A stretch of 64,000 nucleotides of DNA from Mucilaginibacter rubeus (lineage in GTDB: Bacteria; Bacteroidota; Bacteroidia; Sphingobacteriales; Sphingobacteriaceae), in contig NZ_CP043450.1 in NCBI RefSeq assembly GCF_003286415.2, forward strand, positions 3,782,001-3,846,000. Direction: 5' to 3'. The position numbers and the translations under genes are program-made. Numbering within the stretch: the first letter of the stretch is position 1; the number at the start of each line of letters is the position of its first letter. This document shows positions 36,541-44,881 of the stretch, piece by piece. The notes below the pieces were generated by a model. The model made no database searches and was not told where the DNA came from. It worked only from the letters and a program-made list of their open reading frames with translations.

Positions 36541-36573
36541 CAAATGTACAATGATATTTCGCAAACATTACAA
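36541..36573 (-). promoter_or_regulatory. Consensus promoter of the alcohol dehydrogenase gene
   Basis: On the minus strand TTG at 36573-36571, 22 bases, TACATTTG at 36548-36541. The predicted leader is about 54 bases, which supports the ATG at 36480. Confidence 0.65.
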
Positions 36574-36669
36574 GCTGGTGGATTTTTAAAACAAAAAACT
36601 GACACTTGAAAGGATATTGTTACGATGGGTAAAATCAAACTTTTAATTTAGCATATAGATTCATACCTC

Positions 36670-37461
36670 ATGAAAGTAGCAATAGCCACTCCCCCATTTC
36701 CCAAATCAATTAATGATGGTTTAACTCAGGCCGAAAAACTGATCAAAGATGCAGCAGCCCAGGATGCGAAAGTAATTTGTTTTCCTGAATCATACATACC
36801 GGGATACCCGGGTATGATTGCCGAACCAGAGCCAACATCGCCCGCCATATTGCAGCAGGCATTAAATGAAGTATGCCGGGTGGCCGCCGAAAACAAAATA
36901 GCAGTGATTATGCCGATGGATTGGTACAGCGAAAACGGGTTATTAAACATTGCGCACGTAATATCGGACACCGGCGAAGTACTTGGCTATCAAACCAAAA
37001 ACCAGTTAGATCCATCGGAAGATACTATGTGGGTTGCGGGAACTCAAAGAAGCGTTTTTGAAATTAATGGGTTAAAGTTTGGTATCACCATTTGCCATGA
37101 AGGTTTCCGCTATCCTGAATCGGTAAGATGGGCGGCACGTAATGGCGCGCATATTGTTTTTCACCCGCATTTTTCTGGTAGTAATACAGAAGGTACAATC
37201 CTTACCGAATGGGGCAGCATGGCCAATCCGTATTATGAAAAAGCAATGATGATGCGCGCTTTGGAAAACACCATCTACTTTGCCAGCTCCAATTATGGCT
37301 CGCTTTACCCGGAATCAGCAAGCTCAATTATCGCACCGGATGGTACTCTTCTGAATTACCAGGCTTACGGAACAACCGGCGTTATTATAGCAGATATAGC
37401 TATTGAAAAAGCCACAGGCTATTTAGCCAAACGGTTTAAGCCGCAATTGTACGATTATTGA
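36670..37461 (+). CDS. Carbon-nitrogen hydrolase (nitrilase superfamily)
   Basis: A 263-residue enzyme with the catalytic triad Glu40 (CFPESYIPGYPG), Lys110 (YQTKNQLDPSED) and Cys142 (ITICHEGFRYPE). The family hydrolyses amides or nitriles through a Cys thioester. The FPESY and CHEGFRYPE contexts are closest to the amidase-like branches rather than true nitrilases, but the substrate is open. It has an ATG start and is followed 100 bases later by an SDR gene on the same strand with its own -7 box. Confidence 0.88.
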   Translation: MKVAIATPPFPKSINDGLTQAEKLIKDAAAQDAKVICFPESYIPGYPGMIAEPEPTSPAILQQALNEVCRVAAENKIAVIMPMDWYSENGLLNIAHVISDTGEVLGYQTKNQLDPSEDTMWVAGTQRSVFEINGLKFGITICHEGFRYPESVRWAARNGAHIVFHPHFSGSNTEGTILTEWGSMANPYYEKAMMMRALENTIYFASSNYGSLYPESASSIIAPDGTLLNYQAYGTTGVIIADIAIEKATGYLAKRFKPQLYDY

Positions 37462-37539
37462 TTGCCGCCATTTTAACCATTATTTGAATTTTGCAAATAA
37501 TGGATTGATTTATTCAAACACCTGGCTGCTTGTCTGTTT

Positions 37540-37547
37540 TACTTTTG
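37540..37547 (+). promoter_or_regulatory. -7 box upstream of the SDR gene
   Basis: TACTTTTG matches TAnnTTTG and ends 20 bases before the ATG. No TTG at the standard distance. Confidence 0.45.
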
Positions 37548-37567
37548 TATCATAAACAAAAAACAAA

Positions 37568-38332
37568 ATGGAAAACAGAAATAAAATAGCGGTAGTAACC
37601 GGCGGTAGCCGCGGCTTAGGCAGGGACATGGCCTTAAGGCTTGCCGAAAAAGGAATAGACGTTGTTATAACTTACAACACCAATGCCGAAGAAGCTTCAA
37701 AAGTTGTTACTCTGGTTGAGCAAGCCGGAGCAAAGGCAGCGGCATTGCAACTAAATACCGGGGTAATTAAAAGCTTCGACGCCTTTACCGAAAAACTCCG
37801 TGAAGTATTAACAGATAAATTCGGGGCCGATCATATTGATTTTTTAGTGAACAATGCGGGGCAGGGCGGCTACAGCGCTATCAGCGATGTTACCGAGGAG
37901 TTTTTTGATGACCTGCTGAACGTACACTTTAAAGGCGTATACTTTTTAACCCAAAAACTGATCCCGTTAATGGCCGATGGCGGTGGTATCGTGAATGTAT
38001 CGTCAGGACTAACCCGCGTATCTGTTCCCCGTTCTTCTGCCTATGCTTCAATGAAAGGCGCGGTAGAAATTTTCACCCGTTACCTGGCTAAAGAACTCGG
38101 AGGAAGAGGAATCCGTGCTAACGTAGTTGCCCCTGGCGCCATCATGACTGATTTTGGCGGCGGTCATTTGCGTAACAGTGAAGAAACTCAGAAAATGGTG
38201 AGCAGCATCACCGCCCTTGGTCGACCGGGCGTTGCTGAAGATATCGGCGGTGTAGTAGCTTTCTTATGTACTGAGGATGCGCGTTGGGTTAACGGCCAAC
38301 GCATAGAAGTTTCGGGCGGGATGGCTATTTAA
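37568..38332 (+). CDS. Short-chain dehydrogenase/reductase
   Basis: A 254-residue SDR oxidoreductase. The NAD(P)-binding motif is TGGSRGLG (residues 11-18), NNAG follows at about 95-98, the catalytic serine is in NVSSGL and the Tyr159-x3-Lys163 pair is in SAYASMKG. The C-terminal DARWVNGQRIEVSGGM is typical of the classical FabG-like branch. An Arg after the second Gly-associated Ser suggests NADPH preference. Substrate unknown. A strong bidirectional terminator follows the stop. Confidence 0.9.
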   Translation: MENRNKIAVVTGGSRGLGRDMALRLAEKGIDVVITYNTNAEEASKVVTLVEQAGAKAAALQLNTGVIKSFDAFTEKLREVLTDKFGADHIDFLVNNAGQGGYSAISDVTEEFFDDLLNVHFKGVYFLTQKLIPLMADGGGIVNVSSGLTRVSVPRSSAYASMKGAVEIFTRYLAKELGGRGIRANVVAPGAIMTDFGGGHLRNSEETQKMVSSITALGRPGVAEDIGGVVAFLCTEDARWVNGQRIEVSGGMAI

Positions 38333-38349
38333 TCGAAAGCCCCCCAAAT

Positions 38350-38384
38350 AAAAGCGTCTCTCAGAAATCCTGAGAGACGCTTTT
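38350..38384. terminator. Bidirectional intrinsic terminator
   Basis: A perfect 15-base stem (AAAAGCGTCTCTCAG and complement) with a 5-base loop, with A and T runs on both sides. It separates the convergent SDR and pirin-like genes. Confidence 0.9.
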
Positions 38385-38407
38385 ATTATAAAATCGAGAA
38401 AAAAGAA

Positions 38408-39109
38408 TCACCATAATATTTCCAGTATCACAACCACCGCATTATTGCTTAACGCTTCCAGGTCGGCCTCTTCCAGTTGCCATAAGGCCAGGCCATCACG
38501 CTCATGCATCAGCCGACCTTGCAGCTCAAAGGCACCGGCAAGCACAAAGGCATAAAATAACGAACTATCACTTTGAAGCCGATAAAGCGCGTCCATACGC
38601 CCGCCGAACTGCCCTATATGTAAACGAAAAGGATGATTTGCGGCATGCGGCACCACGTTGATCAGTTGATTTTGTTTACCGGTAAGCTCGAAATTAAAAA
38701 CTTCGTCGCAGGGTGCGTTTATAGCCTCATTATCTTTCAATTGCAAATAAATATAATTGATCCAGTCGCTTTTATAAAGATTCATTAACTCAAATCGCTC
38801 TCCGCCAACTGCCCCGCCAACGAATACTTCTCCTACATCAATCAAACGCATATCGCCATTTGACTTTTTTAACAGCACCTCGCCGGTAACGGGTATTAAC
38901 ACAAACCGGCAGGGGCTTTCGACAGTAACCATAGCTGATTTACCGCCCGCCAGCATTTCATCGTTCCATACCTCCAGCCTGCCGAAGGGCCTGCGATACT
39001 CATTAAAGTAATCACCATAGTTAAAACTGCTGTAACGCCTCCAAACCTGAGTTTTCGCAAGTCCCCTTTGATCGGCTAAATATATTTGTCCCGGTGAGAT
39101 CATTTCCAT
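38408..39109 (-). CDS. Pirin-like bicupin protein
   Basis: A 233-residue protein similar in layout to YhhW/pirin: SSFNYGDYFNEYRRPFGRLEVWND at the start (diagnostic part YFNEYRRPFGRLEVWNDE), a first cupin, and a second degenerate cupin with LFYAFVLAGAFELQGR and DGLALWQLEEADLEAL. The metal-binding HxH of quercetinase-active pirins is not evident, so enzyme activity is doubtful. I start at the ATG giving MEMISPGQ. It directly follows the gene at 39111 with one base between, so the two are cotranscribed. Confidence 0.7.
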   Translation of the reverse strand: MEMISPGQIYLADQRGLAKTQVWRRYSSFNYGDYFNEYRRPFGRLEVWNDEMLAGGKSAMVTVESPCRFVLIPVTGEVLLKKSNGDMRLIDVGEVFVGGAVGGERFELMNLYKSDWINYIYLQLKDNEAINAPCDEVFNFELTGKQNQLINVVPHAANHPFRLHIGQFGGRMDALYRLQSDSSLFYAFVLAGAFELQGRLMHERDGLALWQLEEADLEALSNNAVVVILEILW

Positions 39110-39110
39110 T

Positions 39111-39632
39111 TTAATCAAGATATTGTAATGAACTGATATTTACATATGGTTGCAACTGCATAAGATTGGTTGATATGGCGTCGCCCTCTGCGGAAGGTTG
39201 ATTTTCTGGCAGATGATCAGAGATCAGCAAATAACTGTCAATGGTATCATGCCAGATCAACGGAGCCGAATAAAAGTTAACCGCCACCTGGTGTTTATCC
39301 TTATCATTAATATCAGAGTTGATGATTTCGAACTGAAACCTGCTAAATGTAAGAAAGCGCCTGCCCACGTTATTTAAAATATCGGGCATAATACTGCCAA
39401 GCTGCTGAATATAACCCGTAGCCGATGGTGTTACCATGCCGGTTAAACGCCGGGCATTAGCAACGTTTCTCATCAGCTCGGCATAGGAAGTGTAAGCTGT
39501 TCCCTGGCTAAAATTCTGGGCCTGCATTTTAAATTCCAGGTAAGTGCTGTCAAACACCAGCTTATCCCACTGTTTAACCGACCTGTTATCGATCACTTTA
39601 CGGTAGCACAAAACAATCACACGCTTTTGCAT
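39111..39632 (-). CDS. Hypothetical protein, cotranscribed with the pirin-like gene
   Basis: A 173-residue protein starting MQKRVIVLCYRK. There is no signal peptide and no motif I recognise. It has a helical middle (TSYAELMRNVANARRLTG) and an aromatic C-terminal half (FYSAPLIWHDTIDSYLLI). The stop codon lies one base before the pirin-like start, which indicates translational coupling and a joint task. The frame extends to a TTG seven codons up; the ATG is preferred. Confidence 0.65.
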   Translation of the reverse strand: MQKRVIVLCYRKVIDNRSVKQWDKLVFDSTYLEFKMQAQNFSQGTAYTSYAELMRNVANARRLTGMVTPSATGYIQQLGSIMPDILNNVGRRFLTFSRFQFEIINSDINDKDKHQVAVNFYSAPLIWHDTIDSYLLISDHLPENQPSAEGDAISTNLMQLQPYVNISSLQYLD

Positions 39633-39701
39633 AATAAAGAATAATGAAAACAAGACGCCGGCAGTAACCGACGCCCTTTTACAAAAAACAAAATGAAAAT
39701 T

Positions 39702-40442
39702 TTAGGCTGGCACGCTCAGGCTAATGCTTAATACAAACCCGTCGGTAGTGTTACCCGTAACCGTTGCCAGCTCAAGCGAATAGCCATCGCTGAATACATT
39801 ATCGGTAGCGTTATAGGTATAACCGCTCATTCCCTTACTATAACCGTTAACTGCTGCCAGCGCCGTGCCTGTCCCCTCCGGGAAAGCAATCTGCGTTACT
39901 TTTAATGAGGTACCCGATGAATTATACGCATGCACATGGATATGCGTTGCCCTCCCTGTATACCAACCCGGAAATATTGATGTAAAAGTTACCAGTCCGT
40001 TTGAATCGGTTGTTTGCCTGCCGCGTAAAAAGTGAACCGAAGTGTAATTGGTTGATTGCGAACCGCTGCCGCCGTATTCTGAATAATTACCTTCAGCATC
40101 GCAATGCCAAATGTCAACCAGCGCCGAAGGAAGCGCGGCGCAGCTACTATTGCTGTTATTGATTGTAATTTTCACGGTAAGCTTGTACCCGGTACGGCCG
40201 TCGGTAATATCGCTTCGTACATATGATGCAGGAGAATGTGTTGGGTATGGGCCCTCAGTTTCTGTTGGCGCAACACTGCAAGTACCAGAATCGGTTGAAC
40301 CTGAACTGCTGCCGGAAGATGAACTCCCCGAGGTGGTGGTAGTTCCTGTAACAGTATCTGCATCTTTTTTACAGGCTTCAACCAATGCCGAGGTTGATAG
40401 CGCGCCAATTACCAGGCTTTTTAAAAAGTTCTTTCTTTCCAT
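39702..40442 (-). CDS. Intradiol ring-cleavage dioxygenase-like lipoprotein
   Basis: A 246-residue protein with a lipobox-like Cys (VEACKKD, about residue 24) and a long Ser/Gly/Thr linker (about 33-57). The dioxygenase fold follows: ETEGPYP, LVDIWHCDAEGNYSEYGG (Tyr iron ligand) and FPGWYTGRATHIHVHAY, which holds the second Tyr, the Arg and both His ligands of protocatechuate-type enzymes. All four ligands are present. It probably acts outside the cytoplasm on aromatic compounds. A Shine-Dalgarno AAGGAGAA lies 7 bases before the ATG, which settles the start. Confidence 0.83.
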   Translation of the reverse strand: MERKNFLKSLVIGALSTSALVEACKKDADTVTGTTTTSGSSSSGSSSGSTDSGTCSVAPTETEGPYPTHSPASYVRSDITDGRTGYKLTVKITINNSNSSCAALPSALVDIWHCDAEGNYSEYGGSGSQSTNYTSVHFLRGRQTTDSNGLVTFTSIFPGWYTGRATHIHVHAYNSSGTSLKVTQIAFPEGTGTALAAVNGYSKGMSGYTYNATDNVFSDGYSLELATVTGNTTDGFVLSISLSVPA

Positions 40443-40627
40443 TGTATATTCTCCTTTTAAGTTTAATCTAAGTTGTTGATTCAAAAGTAACAGGAACGTT
40501 ACTGAGGTTTTAGGATGTGTCGTTTAGAAGCCTTTTTGTGTCGACAAATGGTAAATTATTGCTGTGTCCGAAAACGCAATTATATAATCATACAGTTGCA
40601 TGACACCATTAAACCGCCAAATTTCCC

Positions 40628-40635
40628 TATCTTTG
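40628..40635 (+). promoter_or_regulatory. -7 box upstream of fabH
   Basis: TATCTTTG matches TAnnTTTG, 28 bases before the ATG. No TTG at the expected distance. Confidence 0.45.
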
Positions 40636-40663
40636 CATGTTTTTTTGAGAATATATAATATTT

Positions 40664-41662
40664 ATGGCATTAAAAAGTAGCGCGGTTATTACCGGTGTAG
40701 GCGGCTATGTTCCTGACAACATTTTAACTAATAGCGATTTAGAAAAAATGGTTGACACCAACAGCGATTGGATAGTTTCGCGTACAGGGATTAAGGAAAG
40801 AAGGATTCTTGCCGATCGGACACTTGCTACTTCAGACATGGCGGCCTTTGCAGTAAAAAATTTACTTGAAAATGCCAAAGTTGCCCCTTCTGAAATTGAG
40901 TGCGTAATTGTAGCTACTTCTACCCCTGATTACCTGCTGATTTCGACAGCCAGTATTGTTTGCGACAAATGCGGATTAAACAACGCCTGGGCATCTGATG
41001 TTAACGCGGCCTGCAGTGGTTTCCTTTATGCATTTACTCTTGGCTCAAGCCTGGTTGAAAGCAACCGCTATAAAAAAGTAATAGTTATCGGCGCCGATCA
41101 AAACAGTGCCATCGTTAACTATGCCGACCGTAATACCTGTATCCTTTTTGGCGATGGCGCGGGAGCTGTATTGCTTGAAGCTTCAACCGAAGATACCGGT
41201 GTTGTCGACAGTGTATTTAAAACTGACGGCCACGGACGCGAACACTTATATGTTCCTGGTGGTGGTTCAATGAACCCGGCCTCAGAAGAAACTATCGATG
41301 GCAAACTACATTATATCCGTCAGGACGGTCGCGTGGTTTTCAAAGCAGCCATTAAAGGTATGACTGAAAGCTGTACCTCCATCCTGCAACGCAACAACCT
41401 CACCATTGATGATATTAACTGGCTGATCCCTCACCAGGCTAACTACCGCATTATCCATGCCGTAGGCGATGCATTGGGTTTACCGGAAAGCCGTGTTAAG
41501 ATCAATATCGACCGCTACGGTAACACTACAGCCGCTACCATCCCGTTGGCGTTGTGGGATTACAAAGCCGATTTCAAAGAGAACGATAACGTGATCCTGA
41601 CTGCATTTGGTGCAGGCTTTTCATGGGGGGCCACTTATTTAAAATGGGGCAAACTAAGATAA
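40664..41662 (+). CDS. fabH: Beta-ketoacyl-ACP synthase III
   Basis: A 332-residue condensing enzyme that starts fatty acid synthesis by joining acetyl-CoA and malonyl-ACP. The catalytic triad is Cys117 (NAACSGFLYAF), His257 (LIPHQANYRI) and Asn287 (YGNTTAATIP). The ends are canonical (SAVITGVGGYVPDNILTN; AFGAGFSWGATYLKWG). It is followed by a terminator and an acyl-CoA thioesterase gene. The usual plsX-rpmF neighbours are absent, so this may be a second copy with a specialised starter unit. Confidence 0.92.
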   Translation: MALKSSAVITGVGGYVPDNILTNSDLEKMVDTNSDWIVSRTGIKERRILADRTLATSDMAAFAVKNLLENAKVAPSEIECVIVATSTPDYLLISTASIVCDKCGLNNAWASDVNAACSGFLYAFTLGSSLVESNRYKKVIVIGADQNSAIVNYADRNTCILFGDGAGAVLLEASTEDTGVVDSVFKTDGHGREHLYVPGGGSMNPASEETIDGKLHYIRQDGRVVFKAAIKGMTESCTSILQRNNLTIDDINWLIPHQANYRIIHAVGDALGLPESRVKINIDRYGNTTAATIPLALWDYKADFKENDNVILTAFGAGFSWGATYLKWGKLR

Positions 41663-41690
41663 TACCTTTATAACACAATCTAAAAATACA

Positions 41691-41725
41691 AAGGCTTTCC
41701 TTTATCACAGGAAAGCCTTATTTAT
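41691..41725 (+). terminator. Intrinsic terminator after fabH
   Basis: AAGGCTTTCCT and its complement (11-base stem, 7-base loop), followed by TATTTATT. Confidence 0.8.
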
Positions 41726-41734
41726 TAATATACT

Positions 41735-42124
41735 ATGAGTATGACAACCGAAGAACGAATTAAGGAGGCGGAATCAAGAATATTTAAAACGGTATTTCCA
41801 AGTGATACCAATCATTACGATACACTTTTCGGCGGTTCGGCGATGGCCATGATGGATGAAGTTGCCTTTATCACAGCCACCCGCTTTACCCGTAAAAGGA
41901 TGGTTACAGTATCATCAGACAGGATCGACTTTAAGCGCCCTATTCCCGCAGGCACCATTATTGAACTGGTTGGCAACATATCGCACATAGGCAACACCAG
42001 CCTTAAAGTTTCGGTTGAAATTTTTATTGAAGAAATGTATTCCTTCGTACGCGAAAAGGCCATCACCGGCACATTCACCTTTGTGGCCATTGATGAGCAC
42101 AAACACCCGATAAACGTTTTGTAA
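41735..42124 (+). CDS. Hotdog-fold acyl-CoA thioesterase (YciA/BACH-like)
   Basis: A 129-residue hotdog protein. FPSDTNHYDTLFGGSAMAMMDEVAFITATRF (core NHYDTLFGG and the central helix with Asp) and the strand VTVSSDRIDFKRPIPAG are the family signature. Such enzymes hydrolyse acyl-CoA to free acid and CoA. The start may be the first ATG or the one two codons later (MTTEE). It lies 16 bases after the fabH terminator and reads the same way; the functional link to fatty acid metabolism is inference. Confidence 0.87.
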   Translation: MSMTTEERIKEAESRIFKTVFPSDTNHYDTLFGGSAMAMMDEVAFITATRFTRKRMVTVSSDRIDFKRPIPAGTIIELVGNISHIGNTSLKVSVEIFIEEMYSFVREKAITGTFTFVAIDEHKHPINVL

Positions 42125-42130
42125 GCAATT

Positions 42131-42210
42131 TGAAGCATAAAGCTCAAAGCCGAAAGCGAAAAAAAAAGAAAAAAAGCTTTCAGCATTCGGCTTTAGGCTT
42201 TAAGCTTCTT
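42131..42210. terminator. Imperfect long hairpin between convergent genes
   Basis: The arm 42132-42155 (core AAAGCCGAA) pairs with 42185-42208 (core TTCGGCTTT) over an A-rich loop. It sits between the convergent thioesterase and YitT genes and probably ends both transcripts. A short T-run is lacking, so terminator status is tentative. Confidence 0.4.
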
Positions 42211-43069
42211 AATGAAGTTTCTTGCGCTTCAATAAGCCACCCGTAGTGTCATCAATACTTTGTTGGACTATGAACGCTTTGGGATCAATGCGGAGAATAG
42301 TTTGTTTTAGGGACGGGATCTCCAAACGAGTTGCTACTGTGAAAACGATATCGCGGGGATCATTAACATGACCATCCTTGCCGTAACCGCTTTTGCCCTG
42401 GTATATGGTAACTCCACGACCAAGGGTAACGGTGATAGCCCTGCGGATAGCATCACTCTTAGTGGATATCACGGTAATACCTGAATATTGTTCTATACCA
42501 TTCAATAAAAAGTCAATCATTTTAGCGGCGGCCATGTAGGTTAATATCGAATACATGGCAGGTTCTACCCCCAGTACCGACGCGGCAATTCCAAATATCA
42601 AAACGTTAAGCAACAGGATAAAGTCGCTCACTTTAAGTAGCTGTGTTTTTTTACTCACCAGTACCGCGGCTATTTCGGTACCGTCAAGGACTGCTCCCCC
42701 GCGCATGGCCAAACCGCTGCCCATGCCAATAAATACACCACCAAATACGGCGGTAAGTAACTTATCATGGGTTACATCCGGAAACTTAACTACAGCGAGG
42801 CATAAGGAAAGTAATGCTATAGCTATGGTACTTTTTATAGCAAACCAAAGACCGAGCTTCCGGTAGCCAAGCCACAGAAACGGGACATTGATAACAAAGA
42901 TCAATATAGATATGGGCAAAAAGGTAATATCTGATATCAGCATGGAAACGCCGGTAGCACCGCCGTCAATAAAATGGCTTGATAACAAAAAGCCTTTTAA
43001 TCCAAACGCTGCCGATAAAATCCCGATACCAATATTAGCCGAATCCCTGATGATGTTGATTACCTTCAT
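42209..43069 (-). CDS. YitT family (DUF161/DUF2179) membrane protein
   Basis: A 286-residue protein with five to six transmembrane helices (about 10-190), with the motif HFIDGGATGVSMLI early on, as in the DUF161 domain. A cytoplasmic DUF2179 domain follows, with YSGITVISTKSDAIRRAI and GRGVTIYQGKSGYG. The function is not established; some relatives affect transport or nutrient sensing. I chose the ATG at 43069 because TATATTTG lies 3 bases upstream; an in-frame ATG 12 codons further up (43105) is an alternative. Confidence 0.85.
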   Translation of the reverse strand: MKVINIIRDSANIGIGILSAAFGLKGFLLSSHFIDGGATGVSMLISDITFLPISILIFVINVPFLWLGYRKLGLWFAIKSTIAIALLSLCLAVVKFPDVTHDKLLTAVFGGVFIGMGSGLAMRGGAVLDGTEIAAVLVSKKTQLLKVSDFILLLNVLIFGIAASVLGVEPAMYSILTYMAAAKMIDFLLNGIEQYSGITVISTKSDAIRRAITVTLGRGVTIYQGKSGYGKDGHVNDPRDIVFTVATRLEIPSLKQTILRIDPKAFIVQQSIDDTTGGLLKRKKLH

Positions 43070-43072
43070 GCC

Positions 43073-43080
43073 CAAATATA
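43073..43080 (-). promoter_or_regulatory. -7 box directly upstream of the YitT gene
   Basis: TATATTTG on the minus strand ends 3 bases before the ATG at 43069. No TTG upstream. If real, the mRNA is leaderless. Confidence 0.35.
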
Positions 43081-43167
43081 CTTTTTTGAGGCTAAAGGCG
43101 GGCATTGAAGGATGAAATAGCTAAGACCAATCAGTCTAAATTATTAACAATAGTGTTTAATTAGCAA

Positions 43168-43620
43168 TTAAACGATCAATGATAGATTGTGTTCTTTTAA
43201 TAGGTCTCCAATACCAATGAGTGAACCATGATGATTTTCACAAAGTAGCCACTTGTAATCTTTGTCTATTATATAATACTCAAAGCCAAAACACTCATTT
43301 AAAATGTTACATATATAATTAGGATCAACATCATAAATCGGATAAAATGGTTCCTGATCATCTTCAATCATTAGCCATACCTTTCGGGTTAGATCTGGAA
43401 TAATTTCTGAAAAGCTATTGGGAGGGTAATCCAACCTTTTAAAACTGAAAGAAGATTTAAAAGCTTCCCACCACCATCTCCTATCATTACCTTTAACAAA
43501 AAAGGCAAGTAACTCAAAATATAGCAGACTGTTATATTGAGGGTCAATTTTTGATATAATACTCTTATCAAGCTTTAACTCGGCTATTGCAGCTTCTATT
43601 TCTATTGTTACCTCGCCCAT
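43168..43620 (-). CDS. Hypothetical protein, immunity-protein-like
   Basis: A 150-residue cytoplasmic protein, rich in aromatic and acidic residues. The segments GNDRRWWWEAFKSSFSF and EYYIIDKDYKWLLCENHHG resemble small single-domain families found among polymorphic-toxin immunity proteins (possibly DUF6756), but I cannot confirm this. It is clearly more AT-rich than its neighbours, which suggests recent acquisition. It follows the aspartate kinase gene by 4 bases, so it may be cotranscribed. No toxin gene is in sight. Confidence 0.6.
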   Translation of the reverse strand: MGEVTIEIEAAIAELKLDKSIISKIDPQYNSLLYFELLAFFVKGNDRRWWWEAFKSSFSFKRLDYPPNSFSEIIPDLTRKVWLMIEDDQEPFYPIYDVDPNYICNILNECFGFEYYIIDKDYKWLLCENHHGSLIGIGDLLKEHNLSLIV

Positions 43621-43624
43621 TTTA

Positions 43625-44881
43625 TTACCTCACCACCACCTGTATCGTATTCCTGCTGATCTGCTCCAGTAAAACTGTTTTGCCTTCGGTTAATTCTTTA
43701 ATGGCATTTACACCATCATGGCGTACAGTAATAAGTGTTAAGCCATTATTGTACTTCACCTTAAAATCCTGTTTAAGGCCTGTTAACAGTTTTTCAAAAC
43801 GCTCCTCATTCAGGTCGAAACAAACAGAAAAACTTAGTGCCGAAGTCTGCATAACATTCACTTTGATGTTGTTTTGTGCAAACAGGCGAAACACGTCACT
43901 CAGGTGATCTTCGGTAATAAATGAATAATCCTTACCCGATACCGATAGCAGTATCTGGTTTTGCTTCAGGATGATTACCGGCTTGGTAAATTGGTTATGT
44001 CCGTCTTCTTTAATTACGGTACCTGATGCCGAAGGATTAGTAAATGGCTTTACCAATAGCGGGATTTTAGCGTTCTGTAAAGGTTTAATGGTTTTAGGGT
44101 GGATAACACTTGCCCCGTAATAGGTCATCTCGATGGCTTCTGTATAAGATAACTCTTCAAACTTAACAGTATCGGTAAAGTATCGCGGATCAGCATTCAG
44201 TATGCCAGGAACATCTTTCCATGCAGTTACCGATTCGGCGCTCAAACAGGCGGCAAATATTGAAGCCGTATAATCCGAACCTTCACGGCCAAGCGTGGTT
44301 GTGAAATTTTCAGATGTACCGCCCAGGAAACCCTGAGTTACAACGATACTCTTTTCGAGCAATCCCGGAAGATCCTTGCTGATACTTGCTTTGGTTTTCT
44401 CCCACTCAACAATGCCCTCACGGTAAGTATTATCGGTATGTACATACCCACGAACATCAAGCCATTTGCTTTTCAGGCCGGCCTGGTTTAAATAAGCGTT
44501 AACAATCCGGGTTGATACCAATTCTCCAATAGATACGATCTGATCATATACAAAATCGTAGCTATCATGAGGTTCATCTTCAATAGCCCAGTCAATCTCC
44601 ACAAAGGTATTGGCTACTTCATCAAATACCGGGTGGCGAGGCTCAAACAATCCGCCCAGGATGTTATAATGATACTCCTTGATCTCGTTAAAGATATCGT
44701 GCATATCATCGGCCTGATCCATATAAGCCTTGGTAAGCTTTTCGAGCGCGTTGGTAGTTTTGCCCATGGCCGATACCACGATAAGCAATTGTTTGTCTGT
44801 ATATTGTTTTACAACATTAGCAAGGTTGATAACACCTGCAGCATCCTTAACCGATGCCCCTCCGAATTTAAAAACAAGCAT
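43625..44881 (-). CDS. lysC: Aspartate kinase
   Basis: A 418-residue enzyme catalysing the first step of the aspartate-derived amino acid pathway (Lys, Thr, Met). The kinase domain starts FKFGGASVKDAAG and contains the motifs TLGREGSDYTASIFA and EMTYYGASVIHPKTI. One or two ACT domains follow (about 290-418, IKVNVMQTSALSFSVCFD), which usually bind lysine or threonine for feedback control. There is no fused homoserine dehydrogenase. It abuts the lipoprotein gene upstream with no gap. Confidence 0.9.
   Translation of the reverse strand: MLVFKFGGASVKDAAGVINLANVVKQYTDKQLLIVVSAMGKTTNALEKLTKAYMDQADDMHDIFNEIKEYHYNILGGLFEPRHPVFDEVANTFVEIDWAIEDEPHDSYDFVYDQIVSIGELVSTRIVNAYLNQAGLKSKWLDVRGYVHTDNTYREGIVEWEKTKASISKDLPGLLEKSIVVTQGFLGGTSENFTTTLGREGSDYTASIFAACLSAESVTAWKDVPGILNADPRYFTDTVKFEELSYTEAIEMTYYGASVIHPKTIKPLQNAKIPLLVKPFTNPSASGTVIKEDGHNQFTKPVIILKQNQILLSVSGKDYSFITEDHLSDVFRLFAQNNIKVNVMQTSALSFSVCFDLNEERFEKLLTGLKQDFKVKYNNGLTLITVRHDGVNAIKELTEGKTVLLEQISRNTIQVVVR

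Noticed and set aside
36481..36564. 28-codon N-terminal extension of the alcohol dehydrogenase
   Set aside because: A consensus promoter lies at 36541-36573 and the family starts at the internal ATG.
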